A DNA stretch of 56,243 nt from Alistipes sp. (GCA_017398045.1 JAFQHI010000001.1:1-56243); one strand, 5' to 3'. Shown: positions 1 to 7,746, numbered from the stretch's first letter. Numbers and translations are program-made. Notes: generated by a model from the letters alone, not told the origin.

Positions 1-61
1 CCGCCAGATGCCCTTACGGACCACATCAGAACTCCCGCATCGAGAGCAACTTTTTGTCCAT
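1..61 (-). pseudogene. Left-edge partial transposase-like ORF with zinc ribbon, apparent frameshift
   Basis: Reading leftward from the ATG at 59-61, the first frame stops after eleven codons. The frame one base over reads TKSCSRCGSSDVVRKGIWR, a CxxC zinc-ribbon start like those of IS1-type and related transposases and other nucleic-acid binding proteins. Dropping one A from the run of five near the start joins the ATG to that frame, giving MDKSCSRCG. It is therefore either a frameshifted gene, a slippery-site gene, or a homopolymer error. The rest lies outside the window. The family call rests on about 20 residues and is weak. Confidence 0.35.
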
Positions 62-101
62 ATTAATTATAAATGATGCAAATATACTATATCTCAACCT
101 T

Positions 102-821
102 TTACCCCCTCTCGCAGGTCTCTTTTTTGACCATTAAGCCAGTTTTTCTATCTGGATATGCTTTTGTTAAGTTGTCGATATCTACAATCCGACCTCTCCT
201 TGCATTGTCACACAGTAAGGCGGTGCCATTTAGTTTCATTATTCCAAAACCGTCTCTTTTTACATCTAACATTGGGTTTTGATTGTATTTATAGTATACA
301 TTTAACTTATCCCAAATGTAGTTTATATCACTATCTCTCATATAATCTGAAAATGCATATTCAAATTGGCTATCATAGTTCCACGATAAAATTGATATAT
401 CTTTTGGAAATACCGCACCCTCTTGTATGAGTGATGCGATAAAACCATCATATCTCAAATCTCGTTTCCCTTTCTCTTGCATCAATGTTAGGAATAACGA
501 TAAAGACCTCTTTAATCTATTGTAGTTCTGACCGTTTATTCCTTCTGTGATGAATAGCATTTTCGCATATGTATCAATAGTTGGATATTGTGCGCATTTG
601 TCTGCCAGCCATTCGAGGTCGTCGTAAATGATTTTATAACTGCTTAATGGCGTACTTGATAAAGGCTCTATGTGTTCAAAGTTAAGATTCTCTATTGCGG
701 CACTAAACTCATTTACAATAGGGACTCCTCTGATTACAGAACCCTTAATGTCCTTTCCGTCTTTTTGGTTGCGACTTCCGTAACTTGCTCCTGCTCCTAA
801 AAGATATACTATCTTACTCAT
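102..821 (-). CDS. SIR2-like domain protein, probably C-terminally truncated
   Basis: The 239-residue protein begins MSKIVYLLGAGASYGS, the glycine-rich nucleotide-binding start of SIR2-like (SIR2_2 type) proteins. A later segment, ILSWNYDSQFEYAF, matches the second conserved block of that family, and GIMKLNGTA fits the third. Such proteins often act as NAD-consuming effectors in phage defence, but no full catalytic set can be confirmed here. Family members are usually longer (about 300-400 residues). This one ends in a short charged tail just before a transposase-like start at 61, so it may have been cut by an insertion. It has its own promoter (847-878) and lies downstream of the methyltransferase genes on the same strand. 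A defence role is inferred from family and context. Confidence 0.6.
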   Translation of the reverse strand: MSKIVYLLGAGASYGSRNQKDGKDIKGSVIRGVPIVNEFSAAIENLNFEHIEPLSSTPLSSYKIIYDDLEWLADKCAQYPTIDTYAKMLFITEGINGQNYNRLKRSLSLFLTLMQEKGKRDLRYDGFIASLIQEGAVFPKDISILSWNYDSQFEYAFSDYMRDSDINYIWDKLNVYYKYNQNPMLDVKRDGFGIMKLNGTALLCDNARRGRIVDIDNLTKAYPDRKTGLMVKKETCERG

Positions 822-846
822 AATTATATATTTTAATATGTTATAA

Positions 847-878
847 CAAAATTACTTTGGATAATGCTATCTCTCAAA
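847..878 (-). promoter_or_regulatory. Promoter of the SIR2-like gene
   Basis: On the minus strand TTTG (875-878) is followed after 20 bases by TAATTTTG (847-854). This is a full match to the Bacteroidetes -33/-7 pattern TTTG-N19/20-TAnnTTTG. Transcription would start near 841, about 20 bases before the ATG. Confidence 0.6.
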
Positions 879-953
879 TTTCAAGGTTACAAGTATTCAA
901 CAAGTTTGCAACAAAACGTAAAATTATGGGCCGTGGATGCTTGTAGTGGCGTT

Positions 954-2459
954 TTACTCCATCGGGCGTATCATCGACTCAATGAAGGCAATTTCTTTGT
1001 CAGTTAGTCCGTACTTGGCGTATAGTTTTTCGTCAGTCCATTTCTGGGTAAAGTCCTGAGTTGGTACATAGGAATATACACCACGCATTGCATCTTGGGT
1101 ATTCTTTTTCTGCATAATACAGAAACGGAAGAATTTAGTATGAATATAACTTATTACATTCTCGCAAGTCTGTTGTGAATCAAAGCCTCCAATCATCAAA
1201 TAGGTTTGAGTACAACACGAGTTGGGTTCTCCAATAAATGGTTTTGCTAAAAATCGGTATGGGTATGCACCTCGTTCTCCATAAGATTTTGAGATATAAA
1301 CTTTATGGCAATCTATCCAATTAGGATTTTTAGTAACGACATCCTTGTCTATATATTTTTTACCATTGACCGTATATATACTTATTGCTCCATCGAAATA
1401 CTCATCTTTATAATTCTTGAATGAGGATACAATGCCAAAAGGAGTTTGAGGACTAACCAAAGCGTCAAATGTGTTTTCTTTGAATGATGCTATCTTTCGT
1501 ATTATTGGAATCGCTTCATTAAAACGGATAAATGTGTTGTTATTCTTTTCCAATAAACTGCGTTTCATTGTAGATGTATAATCCTTGCCTTGTTTTGATG
1601 TGATTTCGCACTCTCCTTGGTAGTCTCTATTCCATAAAAAGTAGCAGACTACACCAGAAATATCAACACCAGGGAAGCAGTCAACCGCATTTGGAAAATC
1701 AATGAGTTTTTCTATTCGCTTATCCTTTAGCATTTCATCTCTGAATTCATCTAATCCACGACCTCCCGCAAACCAACGAGAGGGAACAATCATTGTTAGG
1801 AAGCGTGGATTAAGTTTTTTTGCTTGTTGAATAAACTTATGATATAATGGGATTGAATAGTTATCTTTTTCAACGCCTACTTCTAACTGATACGGTGGGT
1901 TGCCTATAATAACATCAAATTTCATATTGGAAAATAGTTTCTTGGGGTTATCGGTATGGATAAATCGGTAGGCGTGAGATTCCAACTCTCCGCCTCTATC
2001 ATAGACCTCCTGGCTTGCGCCGCAATAGATACAACGCCTATTCTGCCAGGTGTGGGCGGGAGGTTCGTAGCGGATATTGCCCTGCTCATCATCAAAGGCG
2101 GTGCAGACCGAATAGCGACCATTGGCAAACTTGGAGCAATAGACCGAGCGGCGAGACATTAGGGCGGTAAGTTCGGTAATCGCCAGACCGTAGAGCTGCT
2201 TGCCGAAGATATGGTCGGCACGCTCCTGGGTGTCGGGTATCTGCTCCTTCAACCCCTCCATCAATCGGCTGGCAATCTCACGCAGAAATACACCAGTCTT
2301 GCTTACGGGGTCGAGAAATTTTGCATCGGGGTTGCTCCATAAGTCGGCGGGGAGCATATCGAGCATCTTGTTTACCACAGCGGGTGGTGTAAATACCTCG
2401 TCGTTGCTCAAATTGGCAAGGCAGGTCAGCACATCGGGGTTATAGTTTTGCGTTCTCAT
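954..2459 (-). CDS. Adenine-specific DNA methyltransferase, Eco57I/N6-MTase type
   Basis: This 501-residue protein has the N6-adenine methyltransferase catalytic motif IV as FDVIIGNPPYQ near residue 185. Near residue 50 it has a degenerate SAM-binding motif I, FLDPVSKTGVFL. Residues past 200 resemble the target-recognition half of Eco57I-like and type I/IIG methylases. There is no nuclease or helicase domain. The start codon overlaps the end of the upstream gene (2440-3117), which carries a better motif I. The pair may act as a split enzyme, or the upstream protein may supply a SAM-binding partner. Next to a SIR2-like gene it could be the modification arm of a defence cassette; no cognate restriction enzyme is visible. 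Confidence 0.75.
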   Translation of the reverse strand: MRTQNYNPDVLTCLANLSNDEVFTPPAVVNKMLDMLPADLWSNPDAKFLDPVSKTGVFLREIASRLMEGLKEQIPDTQERADHIFGKQLYGLAITELTALMSRRSVYCSKFANGRYSVCTAFDDEQGNIRYEPPAHTWQNRRCIYCGASQEVYDRGGELESHAYRFIHTDNPKKLFSNMKFDVIIGNPPYQLEVGVEKDNYSIPLYHKFIQQAKKLNPRFLTMIVPSRWFAGGRGLDEFRDEMLKDKRIEKLIDFPNAVDCFPGVDISGVVCYFLWNRDYQGECEITSKQGKDYTSTMKRSLLEKNNNTFIRFNEAIPIIRKIASFKENTFDALVSPQTPFGIVSSFKNYKDEYFDGAISIYTVNGKKYIDKDVVTKNPNWIDCHKVYISKSYGERGAYPYRFLAKPFIGEPNSCCTQTYLMIGGFDSQQTCENVISYIHTKFFRFCIMQKKNTQDAMRGVYSYVPTQDFTQKWTDEKLYAKYGLTDKEIAFIESMIRPME

Positions 2460-3117
2460 CGGCTCCGAGTTTTAAGAAATGGGTTAGCGGATAGTCGGCT
2501 ACGGGTTTGGGGATAAATGCCTGGTCGCCGAGGTCGGAAAAGAGGTTAAGACCATCCATCGGTGCGCTTTGGAGTAGGTTTGCCATTGTGTAGTCTCGGC
2601 GTTTGAATATTCCGTTGCCAGTGTCCGACCACTCGGCAAATACAATAGGGGTCTTGCTATCATCGGGGAGTTCGAGGGTCAGTGCATCGCCCCAAAGGAT
2701 GTTGAGCGAGAGGATATAGCGCACCGCGCGGCAACACTCCTCCTTTGTGGTCTTGGGGAAGTGTGCCGAATATTCGATATGGAAAATTTCGTATAGATTA
2801 TCTCGGCATAGTGCCACATTGTCGGCGAGAATATCTATGCCGTAGAGACTGCTCACGGCGAGCGTAGCATAACGCTCCCACTCGTTTTGTGCCTTACGGT
2901 ATCGGGCAGAGACAATGGCGAGCTTACGGCGCAGTATCTCAACGAGAAACGCACCCTGACCGCACGCTGGCTCCAAGAAACGGGACTCGATGCGCTCGGT
3001 CTCCTGCTTCACCAGGTCGCACATCGCCTTCACCTCCCTCTCGGCGGTAAAGACCTCGCCGTGGTCGGCAACACGCTGGCGTGAGACTATTTGTGTTGTT
3101 TGGGATTTGGTCGGCAT
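2440..3117 (-). CDS. SAM-binding methyltransferase N-terminal-like protein
   Basis: The 225-residue protein contains a clear SAM-binding motif I, FLEPACGQGAFLVEIL, near residues 46-61, preceded by GEVFTAEREVKAMCDLV, the usual lead-in of HsdM/Eco57I methylases. A helical stretch and YGIDILADNV (motif II, acidic residue) follow. No NPPY catalytic motif is present; that motif is in the overlapping downstream gene, so the two look like halves of one methylase. The ORFs overlap by 20 bases (2440-2459) in different frames and are probably translationally coupled. A structured leader (about 3130-3300) precedes the ATG. The element context suggests horizontal transfer. Confidence 0.7.
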   Translation of the reverse strand: MPTKSQTTQIVSRQRVADHGEVFTAEREVKAMCDLVKQETERIESRFLEPACGQGAFLVEILRRKLAIVSARYRKAQNEWERYATLAVSSLYGIDILADNVALCRDNLYEIFHIEYSAHFPKTTKEECCRAVRYILSLNILWGDALTLELPDDSKTPIVFAEWSDTGNGIFKRRDYTMANLLQSAPMDGLNLFSDLGDQAFIPKPVADYPLTHFLKLGADENAKL

Positions 3118-3139
3118 AGGCTTCGGATGGCGAGCCTAC

Positions 3140-3300
3140 ACCTTATTCGGATAAGCACAAAGAAAGAGCGTGAGACCGTCCGTTATTTGCTTATCTAAAT
3201 CCAAGGTCACGGCCAAGCAACCCAATGCACAGATAAGCACGAACGGTTCACGCCCCGTAAGACGCGAACCTTCGCCGCTCATTCCCGTGCATTCAAAAAA
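3140..3300 (-). ncRNA. Structured 5' leader of the methyltransferase operon, possible pseudoknot
   Basis: The leader RNA (minus strand) holds three strong helices. A 10-bp stem lies at 3245-3270: GGTTCGCGTC pairs with GGCGTGAACC, with two G-U pairs. A 7-bp perfect helix joins AATGCAC (3287-3293) to GTGCATT (3224-3230). A 9-bp perfect helix joins TGCTTATCT (3231-3239) to AGATAAGCA (3188-3196). The 9-bp helix starts inside the loop of the 7-bp helix and closes beyond it, which is an H-type pseudoknot topology. A further hairpin CTTAT-CCGA-ATAAG lies near 3141-3154. A -7 box TATCTTTG at 3411-3418 would start a leader of about 290 bases. I cannot match it to a named RNA family. Confidence 0.45.
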
Positions 3301-3410
3301 TTGGCCGTATTTTGGATTTGGGAATAAGAGCTATAAGCTCAATTATAAACTATATGTATGTTAAATCTTTATATCTGTTTCTTAATCAGTGTTTTTTATG
3401 TTTCGTGTAT

Positions 3411-3418
3411 CAAAGATA
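3411..3418 (-). promoter_or_regulatory. Candidate -7 box for the methyltransferase operon
   Basis: TATCTTTG on the minus strand fits TAnnTTTG, but no good -33 TTTG is seen 19-20 bases upstream. It would give a long leader across the structured region. Confidence 0.3.
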
Positions 3419-3457
3419 CAAATAATATCGTATCGGTGGTGCGATGTATGCAAAAAA

Positions 3458-3700
3458 TTATTCGGCGGTGTTATCTGACAACGCTTTTGGGGCGGTCAGC
3501 AATATGCCCTTGCGGATAGTGCAATACTTGTTGCGATAGGGCTTGTCGGGGGTGATGCCGATGTTGGCGAGGCTCTTGTAAGTGATGCCGATTTGCTCCT
3601 TGCCGAAGTGGTCGCACAATGCTTTGATGCTACCGAAGTAGTGGTGTTCTGCTCCGATTTCGAGGTGAATAACGGTGCGTTCTTGTTTCTCTGTTGCCAT
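3458..3700 (-). CDS. Small conserved hypothetical protein of Bacteroidales mobile elements
   Basis: This 80-residue protein (MATEKQERTVIHLEIGAEHH...) has the pattern of short hypothetical proteins found in Bacteroidales mobile elements: a central GSIKALCDHF segment and a C-terminal CTIRKGILLTAP. It has no signal peptide or membrane segment. A complete promoter lies just upstream (3720-3750). An overlapping longer reading in another frame (3496-3759) is low-complexity Ser/Thr/Ala and was not chosen. The function is unknown; a DNA-binding or element-maintenance role would be a guess. Confidence 0.6.
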   Translation of the reverse strand: MATEKQERTVIHLEIGAEHHYFGSIKALCDHFGKEQIGITYKSLANIGITPDKPYRNKYCTIRKGILLTAPKALSDNTAE

Positions 3701-3719
3701 AGTTCTTCGATTTTAACCT

Positions 3720-3750
3720 CAAAAATAGAAAAAGTTGGATAATATTCAAA
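3720..3750 (-). promoter_or_regulatory. Promoter of the 80-residue gene
   Basis: On the minus strand TTTG (3747-3750), 19 bases, then TATTTTTG (3720-3727). This is a full consensus match, 20 bases before the ATG at 3700. Confidence 0.55.
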
Positions 3751-3776
3751 ATAATCCATAAAATTATTGATAAAAG

Positions 3777-3808
3777 TTTGGATATATTAAATATTTTCCA
3801 TATTTTTG
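3777..3808 (+). promoter_or_regulatory. Promoter of the small accessory gene cluster
   Basis: TTTG (3777-3780), 20 bases, then TATTTTTG (3801-3808). This is a full consensus match pointing at the 3833 gene, with predicted start near 3814. Confidence 0.6.
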
Positions 3809-3832
3809 TATCAAGAAAATGAGAGAATAATT

Positions 3833-4003
3833 ATGGCACAGAATCGAAAATATCACATTGGTTGTTCGGGTAGCGGTTGGGGCATTTGGGCAGCAGACGG
3901 ACATAAGGTAATGAACTGCTATTCGCACTATCACGCAGTTGAGTGTTTATACAACTTGATGGGTTGGAATTGGAACCCTGCAAAATACAAAAGAAACTAT
4001 TAG
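3833..4003 (+). CDS. Small hypothetical protein
   Basis: The predicted 56-residue protein starts MAQNRKYHIGCSGSGWGIW and is rich in Trp, Tyr and Asn. I start it at 3833 rather than an upstream in-frame ATG at 3806, because 3806 lies inside the -7 box and before the predicted transcription start, and a purine-rich GAGAG lies ahead of 3833. The promoter upstream is complete. It is the first gene of a cluster with the 4028 and 4362 genes. I recognise no family. Confidence 0.5.
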   Translation: MAQNRKYHIGCSGSGWGIWAADGHKVMNCYSHYHAVECLYNLMGWNWNPAKYKRNY

Positions 4004-4027
4004 TGTAATAAAAAATCTTACAGCAGT

Positions 4028-4357
4028 ATGACAGCAGTAGTAGCATTAGAGAACAAGGCATTGAAACGAGCATTGGTTATCAATTCTCGCATTCACAACC
4101 CTTTTATGACGGGTGTAATAACCGAACGAGTTTCGGAGTTGAAACGACGTATGCAGCGCGAGGTCGTTGAGATAGAATTTCTTAAAAAGGACGGAACCAT
4201 CACTCGACGCTTTGCAACCACGATGGGGTCGTTGGCGGGAAAACATATCAACGGCAGAGGGTCATCGGGTGATGATAGGAACGTTATTACTTTTTGGGAT
4301 TGCGAAAAATCGGCTTGGCGATGCTGTCAAGGTCAATCGCTTATCAAGATTTATTAG
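4028..4357 (+). CDS. WYL_2/Sm-like SH3 beta-barrel protein (former DUF2693)
   Basis: The 109-residue protein has a C-terminal half reading EFLKKDGTITRRFATT, then VITFWDCEKSAWRC and SLIKIY. This is the layout of the small SH3 beta-barrel (WYL_2, former DUF2693) proteins common on Bacteroidales phages and integrative elements. The N-terminal 45 residues are basic and helical. The molecular role of the family is not established; ligand or nucleic-acid binding is inferred from the fold. It lies 24 bases after the 3833 gene and just before a nonsense-interrupted gene, probably in one transcript. Confidence 0.6.
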   Translation: MTAVVALENKALKRALVINSRIHNPFMTGVITERVSELKRRMQREVVEIEFLKKDGTITRRFATTMGSLAGKHINGRGSSGDDRNVITFWDCEKSAWRCCQGQSLIKIY

Positions 4358-4361
4358 GGTT

Positions 4362-4667
4362 ATGACAGAGTACATTTTGGCGATACTTCGCAGTCAGTTG
4401 ATGGTGGTGTTTTCGTGGGGCTTTCGTCGCCCCACTGCACTGCCTAATGATAGAGGGTTGGCGTTTGAGGTTGATGGATTTCTCTACAAGGGCAGGGTTG
4501 AAGTCATCTACAACGATGCGCTCGATTGATTCGAGGTGCGCTTGGCAGACGGCAGAGTTGAAGAAATGGTCTATTGCGACAACCTTGTGGTGGTGATTGA
4601 TGGTATGGTCGAGCGATGCGACCAATACAAAGAACGGGTACAGGCGGAGTATAGCAATCCCGCCTAA
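4362..4667 (+). pseudogene. Conserved hypothetical gene interrupted by an in-frame TGA
   Basis: From the ATG at 4362 the frame reads MTEYILAILRSQLMVVFSWG..., reaches TGA at 4527-4529, and continues in the same frame as FEVRLADGRVEEMVYCDNL to a TAA at 4665-4667. Both halves look like one protein of about 100 residues of a type seen in Bacteroidales phages and elements, in which a hydrophobic residue would be expected at the stop. The simplest reading is a nonsense mutation. Alternatives are a sequencing error or stop-codon readthrough. The function is unknown. Confidence 0.55.
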
Positions 4668-4718
4668 CGCATATCAAAAAGGGATACTAAACGAATACAC
4701 TAAATTGATAGGACAAAT

Positions 4719-5345
4719 ATGGCAACGGCAGTGATTTACGCTCGTGTGAGTAGTGAGAGTGATAGACAAAATACCGAGCGTCAGGTTGAGGATTTGAAGC
4801 GATATATCGCCATTAACGATATGGAGTTAGTCGCTACATACGAGGAGAAGATGAGCGGGGCGAAGGAGAACCGCCCCGTCCTCACCGAGTGCATAGGGTT
4901 TTGCATCGAGAACCACATTAACACACTATGCGTTTCAGAAATCAGCCGTTTGGGTCGCTCGACAAAGATTGTTGTAAATACCATTGACGAGCTGACGAAG
5001 GCGGGCGTGAATGTCTATATCCAGAATTTGCCGTTATGCACCCTCAGCGCCGATGGGCAACCAAATCCCATTGCCAAGATGATTACTGCTGTATTGAGTA
5101 GCTTTGCCGAGATAGAGCGTGATAACATTCGTTACCGATTGAATAGCAGCAGAGAGTTGGCAAAGGTAAAAGGTGTAAAGATGGGTCGTAAGCTCGGCAG
5201 CGTCAAGTCGAGAGAGCGCAAGCAGGAGGAGTACGCAAAGGTCATTCGTTCATTGAAAGCGGGCAAGTCAATACGAGATACGGCGGCGATTTGCGGGGTC
5301 AGTGTAAGCACCGTACAGCGAGTTAAGAAGGAGTTTGAGATATAG
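4719..5345 (+). CDS. Serine recombinase of the resolvase/invertase family
   Basis: The 208-residue protein shows the resolvase catalytic domain: AVIYARVSS, with the nucleophile expected at Ser11, then SEISRLGRS, which carries the conserved arginines, then the long helix FAEIERDNIRYRL. The C-terminus ends in a helix-turn-helix, KSIRDTAAICGVSVSTVQRVKKEF, as in Hin and gamma-delta resolvase. The length is normal for a complete small serine recombinase. It may resolve or invert DNA of the element, or regulate it. Expected sites (short inverted repeats with a central dinucleotide) were not identified nearby. The preceding gap of 50 bases shows no clear promoter. Confidence 0.85.
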   Translation: MATAVIYARVSSESDRQNTERQVEDLKRYIAINDMELVATYEEKMSGAKENRPVLTECIGFCIENHINTLCVSEISRLGRSTKIVVNTIDELTKAGVNVYIQNLPLCTLSADGQPNPIAKMITAVLSSFAEIERDNIRYRLNSSRELAKVKGVKMGRKLGSVKSRERKQEEYAKVIRSLKAGKSIRDTAAICGVSVSTVQRVKKEFEI

Positions 5346-5921
5346 CAAGGTCGATTTTTTGAGGTCGAAATTTTTGGAAAAATATTTGGAAGCAATAGAT
5401 AGGGGGATATGGGGGAAAGCCCCCCGCCATAAAAAATCATCGGGATAACACATAGCTCCAAAAAACTTTTTACACCCACCTATACCCCCGCCCCTCGTCA
5501 AAAAACTACGATAAATTTTAATTCCAAAAAATGGTTGTAATATGCAGTAAGTCAGTATGCTAATTTATTTAGAGAAAATAAGCATTTGGGCTAATTAAAT
5601 AGAGGTTTGATTTCAGAAAGTTTGAATGTAGATTTTGGGAGCAATTTGGAAAATTCAAATAAAATTTGTAAATTAGTAGAGAAAGGTTGATTAGTTAATC
5701 GTAATCCGATGTGTCCTCGCCCGTCAATCGGGAATAATAAGCCGAAAGGCATCTTAATAAAATTACATCCACACATATAGGTTGTATCCATATAAGGATA
5801 ACTGCGCCCAGAGCGCAAAGGTTGCTGCACACCTGCCGACCAGAAGTCCCGCTCAATCAACCGTAGCGGGAGGCGAATAGCAGTATAACCCCTGCGAGGG
5901 GATTGAAATCCAAATATATAA
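5346..5921. other. Non-coding stretch with short hairpins and one CRISPR-like motif
   Basis: No convincing gene is seen in this 576-base stretch. It holds a G5/C5 hairpin near 5411-5427, a TCCCGCT/AGCGGGA stem near 5847-5872, and CCCCTGCGAGGGGATTGAAA at 5889-5908, which resembles the 3' half of type I/III CRISPR repeats but occurs once. An 89-codon minus-strand frame here has no recognisable features. Because it precedes the integrase of the element, it could hold an attachment or regulatory region. Confidence 0.4.
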
Positions 5922-6074
5922 ATGGTAGATTATAAGGATTTTAATGGCTATATTAACCAATTTAACATTAGCGAAGATGAAGGAATAATCTTAACAAACT
6001 ATTTCGAGGCATTAGCCTTAATCGGTATTCAGTACCTAAATAATAAAGAGATAAACGATTACAAATATGACTAA
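5922..6074 (+). CDS. Small ORF translationally coupled to the large serine recombinase
   Basis: The 50-codon frame MVDYKDFNGYINQFNISEDEG... ends TAA at 6072-6074. The recombinase ATG lies inside its last codons (6067-6069), giving an eight-base overlap that suggests translational coupling. It is acidic, with a helical YFEALALIGIQYLN segment. Such short partner genes are seen ahead of other large serine integrases, where some act as directionality factors; that role here is only a possibility. No domain is recognised. Confidence 0.45.
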   Translation: MVDYKDFNGYINQFNISEDEGIILTNYFEALALIGIQYLNNKEINDYKYD

Positions 6075-7569
6075 GAACTGTTTTATATGGAGTAGAGTAA
6101 GTACAAAGCACCAAGAGGAGAATGGTGGCAGCCTCGATGACCAGAAGTGCCGCTGTGAAAGGTTTGCCCGTGAAAACGGCTACACCATCAAAGGTTATTT
6201 CGGCGGTAAGCACGAGAGTGCCAAAACCCCAGGTAAGCTCATCAAAGAGATGATTAAGGCGGTCAAGAAGGATAAGAGCGTCAAGTATATCATCGTCAAT
6301 CACGCCGACCGTTTCAGTCGTAATGCAGGTCAAGCCATCAATATCATCAACGACCTCAATGCCCAGGGAGTTATTATCGTGGAGGCATTGTCGGGTACAG
6401 ACACCTCAACACCCGAAGGTGTAATGATGATGCAAGTCAAGTTGTCCCTGGCTCAATGGGACAACACCAATCGTACCAATAAGTTTGTATCGGGTCGTAA
6501 GCACTGTATGAATAGCGGCGTATGGATTGGTAAGCGACCATTGGGTTATGACAAGGAGGGTAAGAGCATCAATGCTAAATTCACCATCAATGCTACGGGT
6601 AAACTTATCCAAAAGGCGTTCAAGTGGAAGTTGCAAGGCGTGGATAATTTCCGTATTATGGATAGGTTGTCGGCAATGGGATAGAATGTAAGCAAGCAGA
6701 AACTGCACAAGATACTCACCAACCCATTCTATGCGGGCAAAATTCAGAGCAGATTCACCGATGGGGAGATTATTGATGGCAAGCATCCCGCGCTCATATC
6801 GTGGGTGGAGTTCCTGCAAGTACAAGAGATATTAAGCGGAAGGACGGGCGTTTACAAGGTCAAAGCGGAAACGCCCCGCTTTCCCCTCAAACGACATATC
6901 CGTTGCGCCGAAGATGGTCTGCCACTCACGGCATATACCGTCAAGCGCAAGAACATCGATTACTACAAATGCAACCGAACAGGCTGCAAGAACAATGTAT
7001 CGGCAAAGAAACTGCACCGCCTGTATGCCGAGCTGTTGGATAGCTACACAATACCACCTATGCTGTTGGAGTGGTTCAGTGATGTGGTGTCAGGCATCAT
7101 TTTCGAGGAAGATAGCGAGCATAAGGAGCAGTTGTCGCTTTTGAAGAAGCAGAAGAGCGAGTTGGAGAATAAGCTCAAAAAGTGCAAAGTGAATTTCGGT
7201 ATGGGCGATATTGACGAAGATATTTACACGACCACCGTGGAGGTTATCCAAGAGAAACTCGCCAAAATTGAGGTGGAAATGGCAAAGGTCAAAAGAAATT
7301 TATCGAACCTCACCTCAACGGTTGATGAAGTGGTTGCAACCTGCTGTAAATTAGGTTGTTTGTGGAGTAATTCGGAGTTAGAATTATGCCAGAAAATCCA
7401 AAATTTGCTGTTTCCGAGCGGAATTTTTTGGGACAAGGAAAATGAGAATTATCGAACCATCGACTGCAATCAGGCACTCGATATAATTCAAAGAATATCA
7501 GATAGTTATAAAAATAAAAATGAGGAGAAATCCGAAAATTTCTCCTCAAATTTTAAGATGTGCGGATAA
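6067..7569 (+). pseudogene. Large serine recombinase (integrase) with in-frame TAG
   Basis: The N-terminal part (6067-6681) has the serine recombinase catalytic domain: FIWSRVSTKHQEENG with the nucleophile at Ser12, HADRFSRN, and the start of the Recombinase domain at VSGRKHCMNSGVWIGKRPLGY. A TAG at 6682-6684 ends it, but the same frame continues with NVSKQKLHKILTNPFYAGKI, a zinc-ribbon-like IDYYKCNRTGCKNN segment, and a coiled coil (QLSLLKKQKSELENKLKK). The expected residue at the stop is a leucine, so one TTG-to-TAG change explains it. The stop codon (7567-7569) lies inside the tRNA-Leu gene, marking this as the element's end and attachment site. It is probably inactive unless the TAG is read through. 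Confidence 0.8.
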
Positions 7570-7642
7570 AGGGACTCGAACCCCCACGCCGTGAGGCAAC
7601 AGATCCTAAGTCTGTCGTGGCTACCAATTACACCATATCCGC
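7561..7642 (-). tRNA. tRNA-Leu (UAG anticodon)
   Basis: The acceptor stem GCGGATA (5') pairs perfectly with TATCCGC (3') and A is the discriminator base. The anticodon stem CAGA/TCTG frames the loop CTTAGGA, giving anticodon UAG. A long variable arm (GCCTCACGGCGTG) fits the class II leucine form, and the T loop is TTCGAGT. CCA is not encoded. The last bases overlap the stop codon of the large serine recombinase, so the 3' end served as the attachment site. A full promoter lies upstream (7657-7686). Confidence 0.93.
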
Positions 7643-7656
7643 CTATGTTCAAGAGA

Positions 7657-7686
7657 CAAAGGTAGGCAAAAAATTGGAAAAGACAA
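7657..7686 (-). promoter_or_regulatory. Promoter of tRNA-Leu
   Basis: On the minus strand TTG (7684-7686), 19 bases, then TACCTTTG (7657-7664). The predicted start is just ahead of the tRNA 5' end at 7642. Confidence 0.6.
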
Positions 7687-7746
7687 TCCTTGTGTGGCGA
7701 GATTGCAAAAAAATCCCTACTTTTGTCTTTTAGAGAAGCGCAAATC

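Noticed and set aside
5405-5430. G5/C5 hairpin as a terminator of the small serine recombinase gene
   Set aside because: The stem is short, lies about 65 bases past the stop, and no T-run follows on the plus strand (an A-rich stretch does).
5591-5860. 89-codon minus-strand frame ahead of the large recombinase
   Set aside because: No recognisable motif, no good promoter or ribosome site, and odd composition. It may be coding but cannot be supported.
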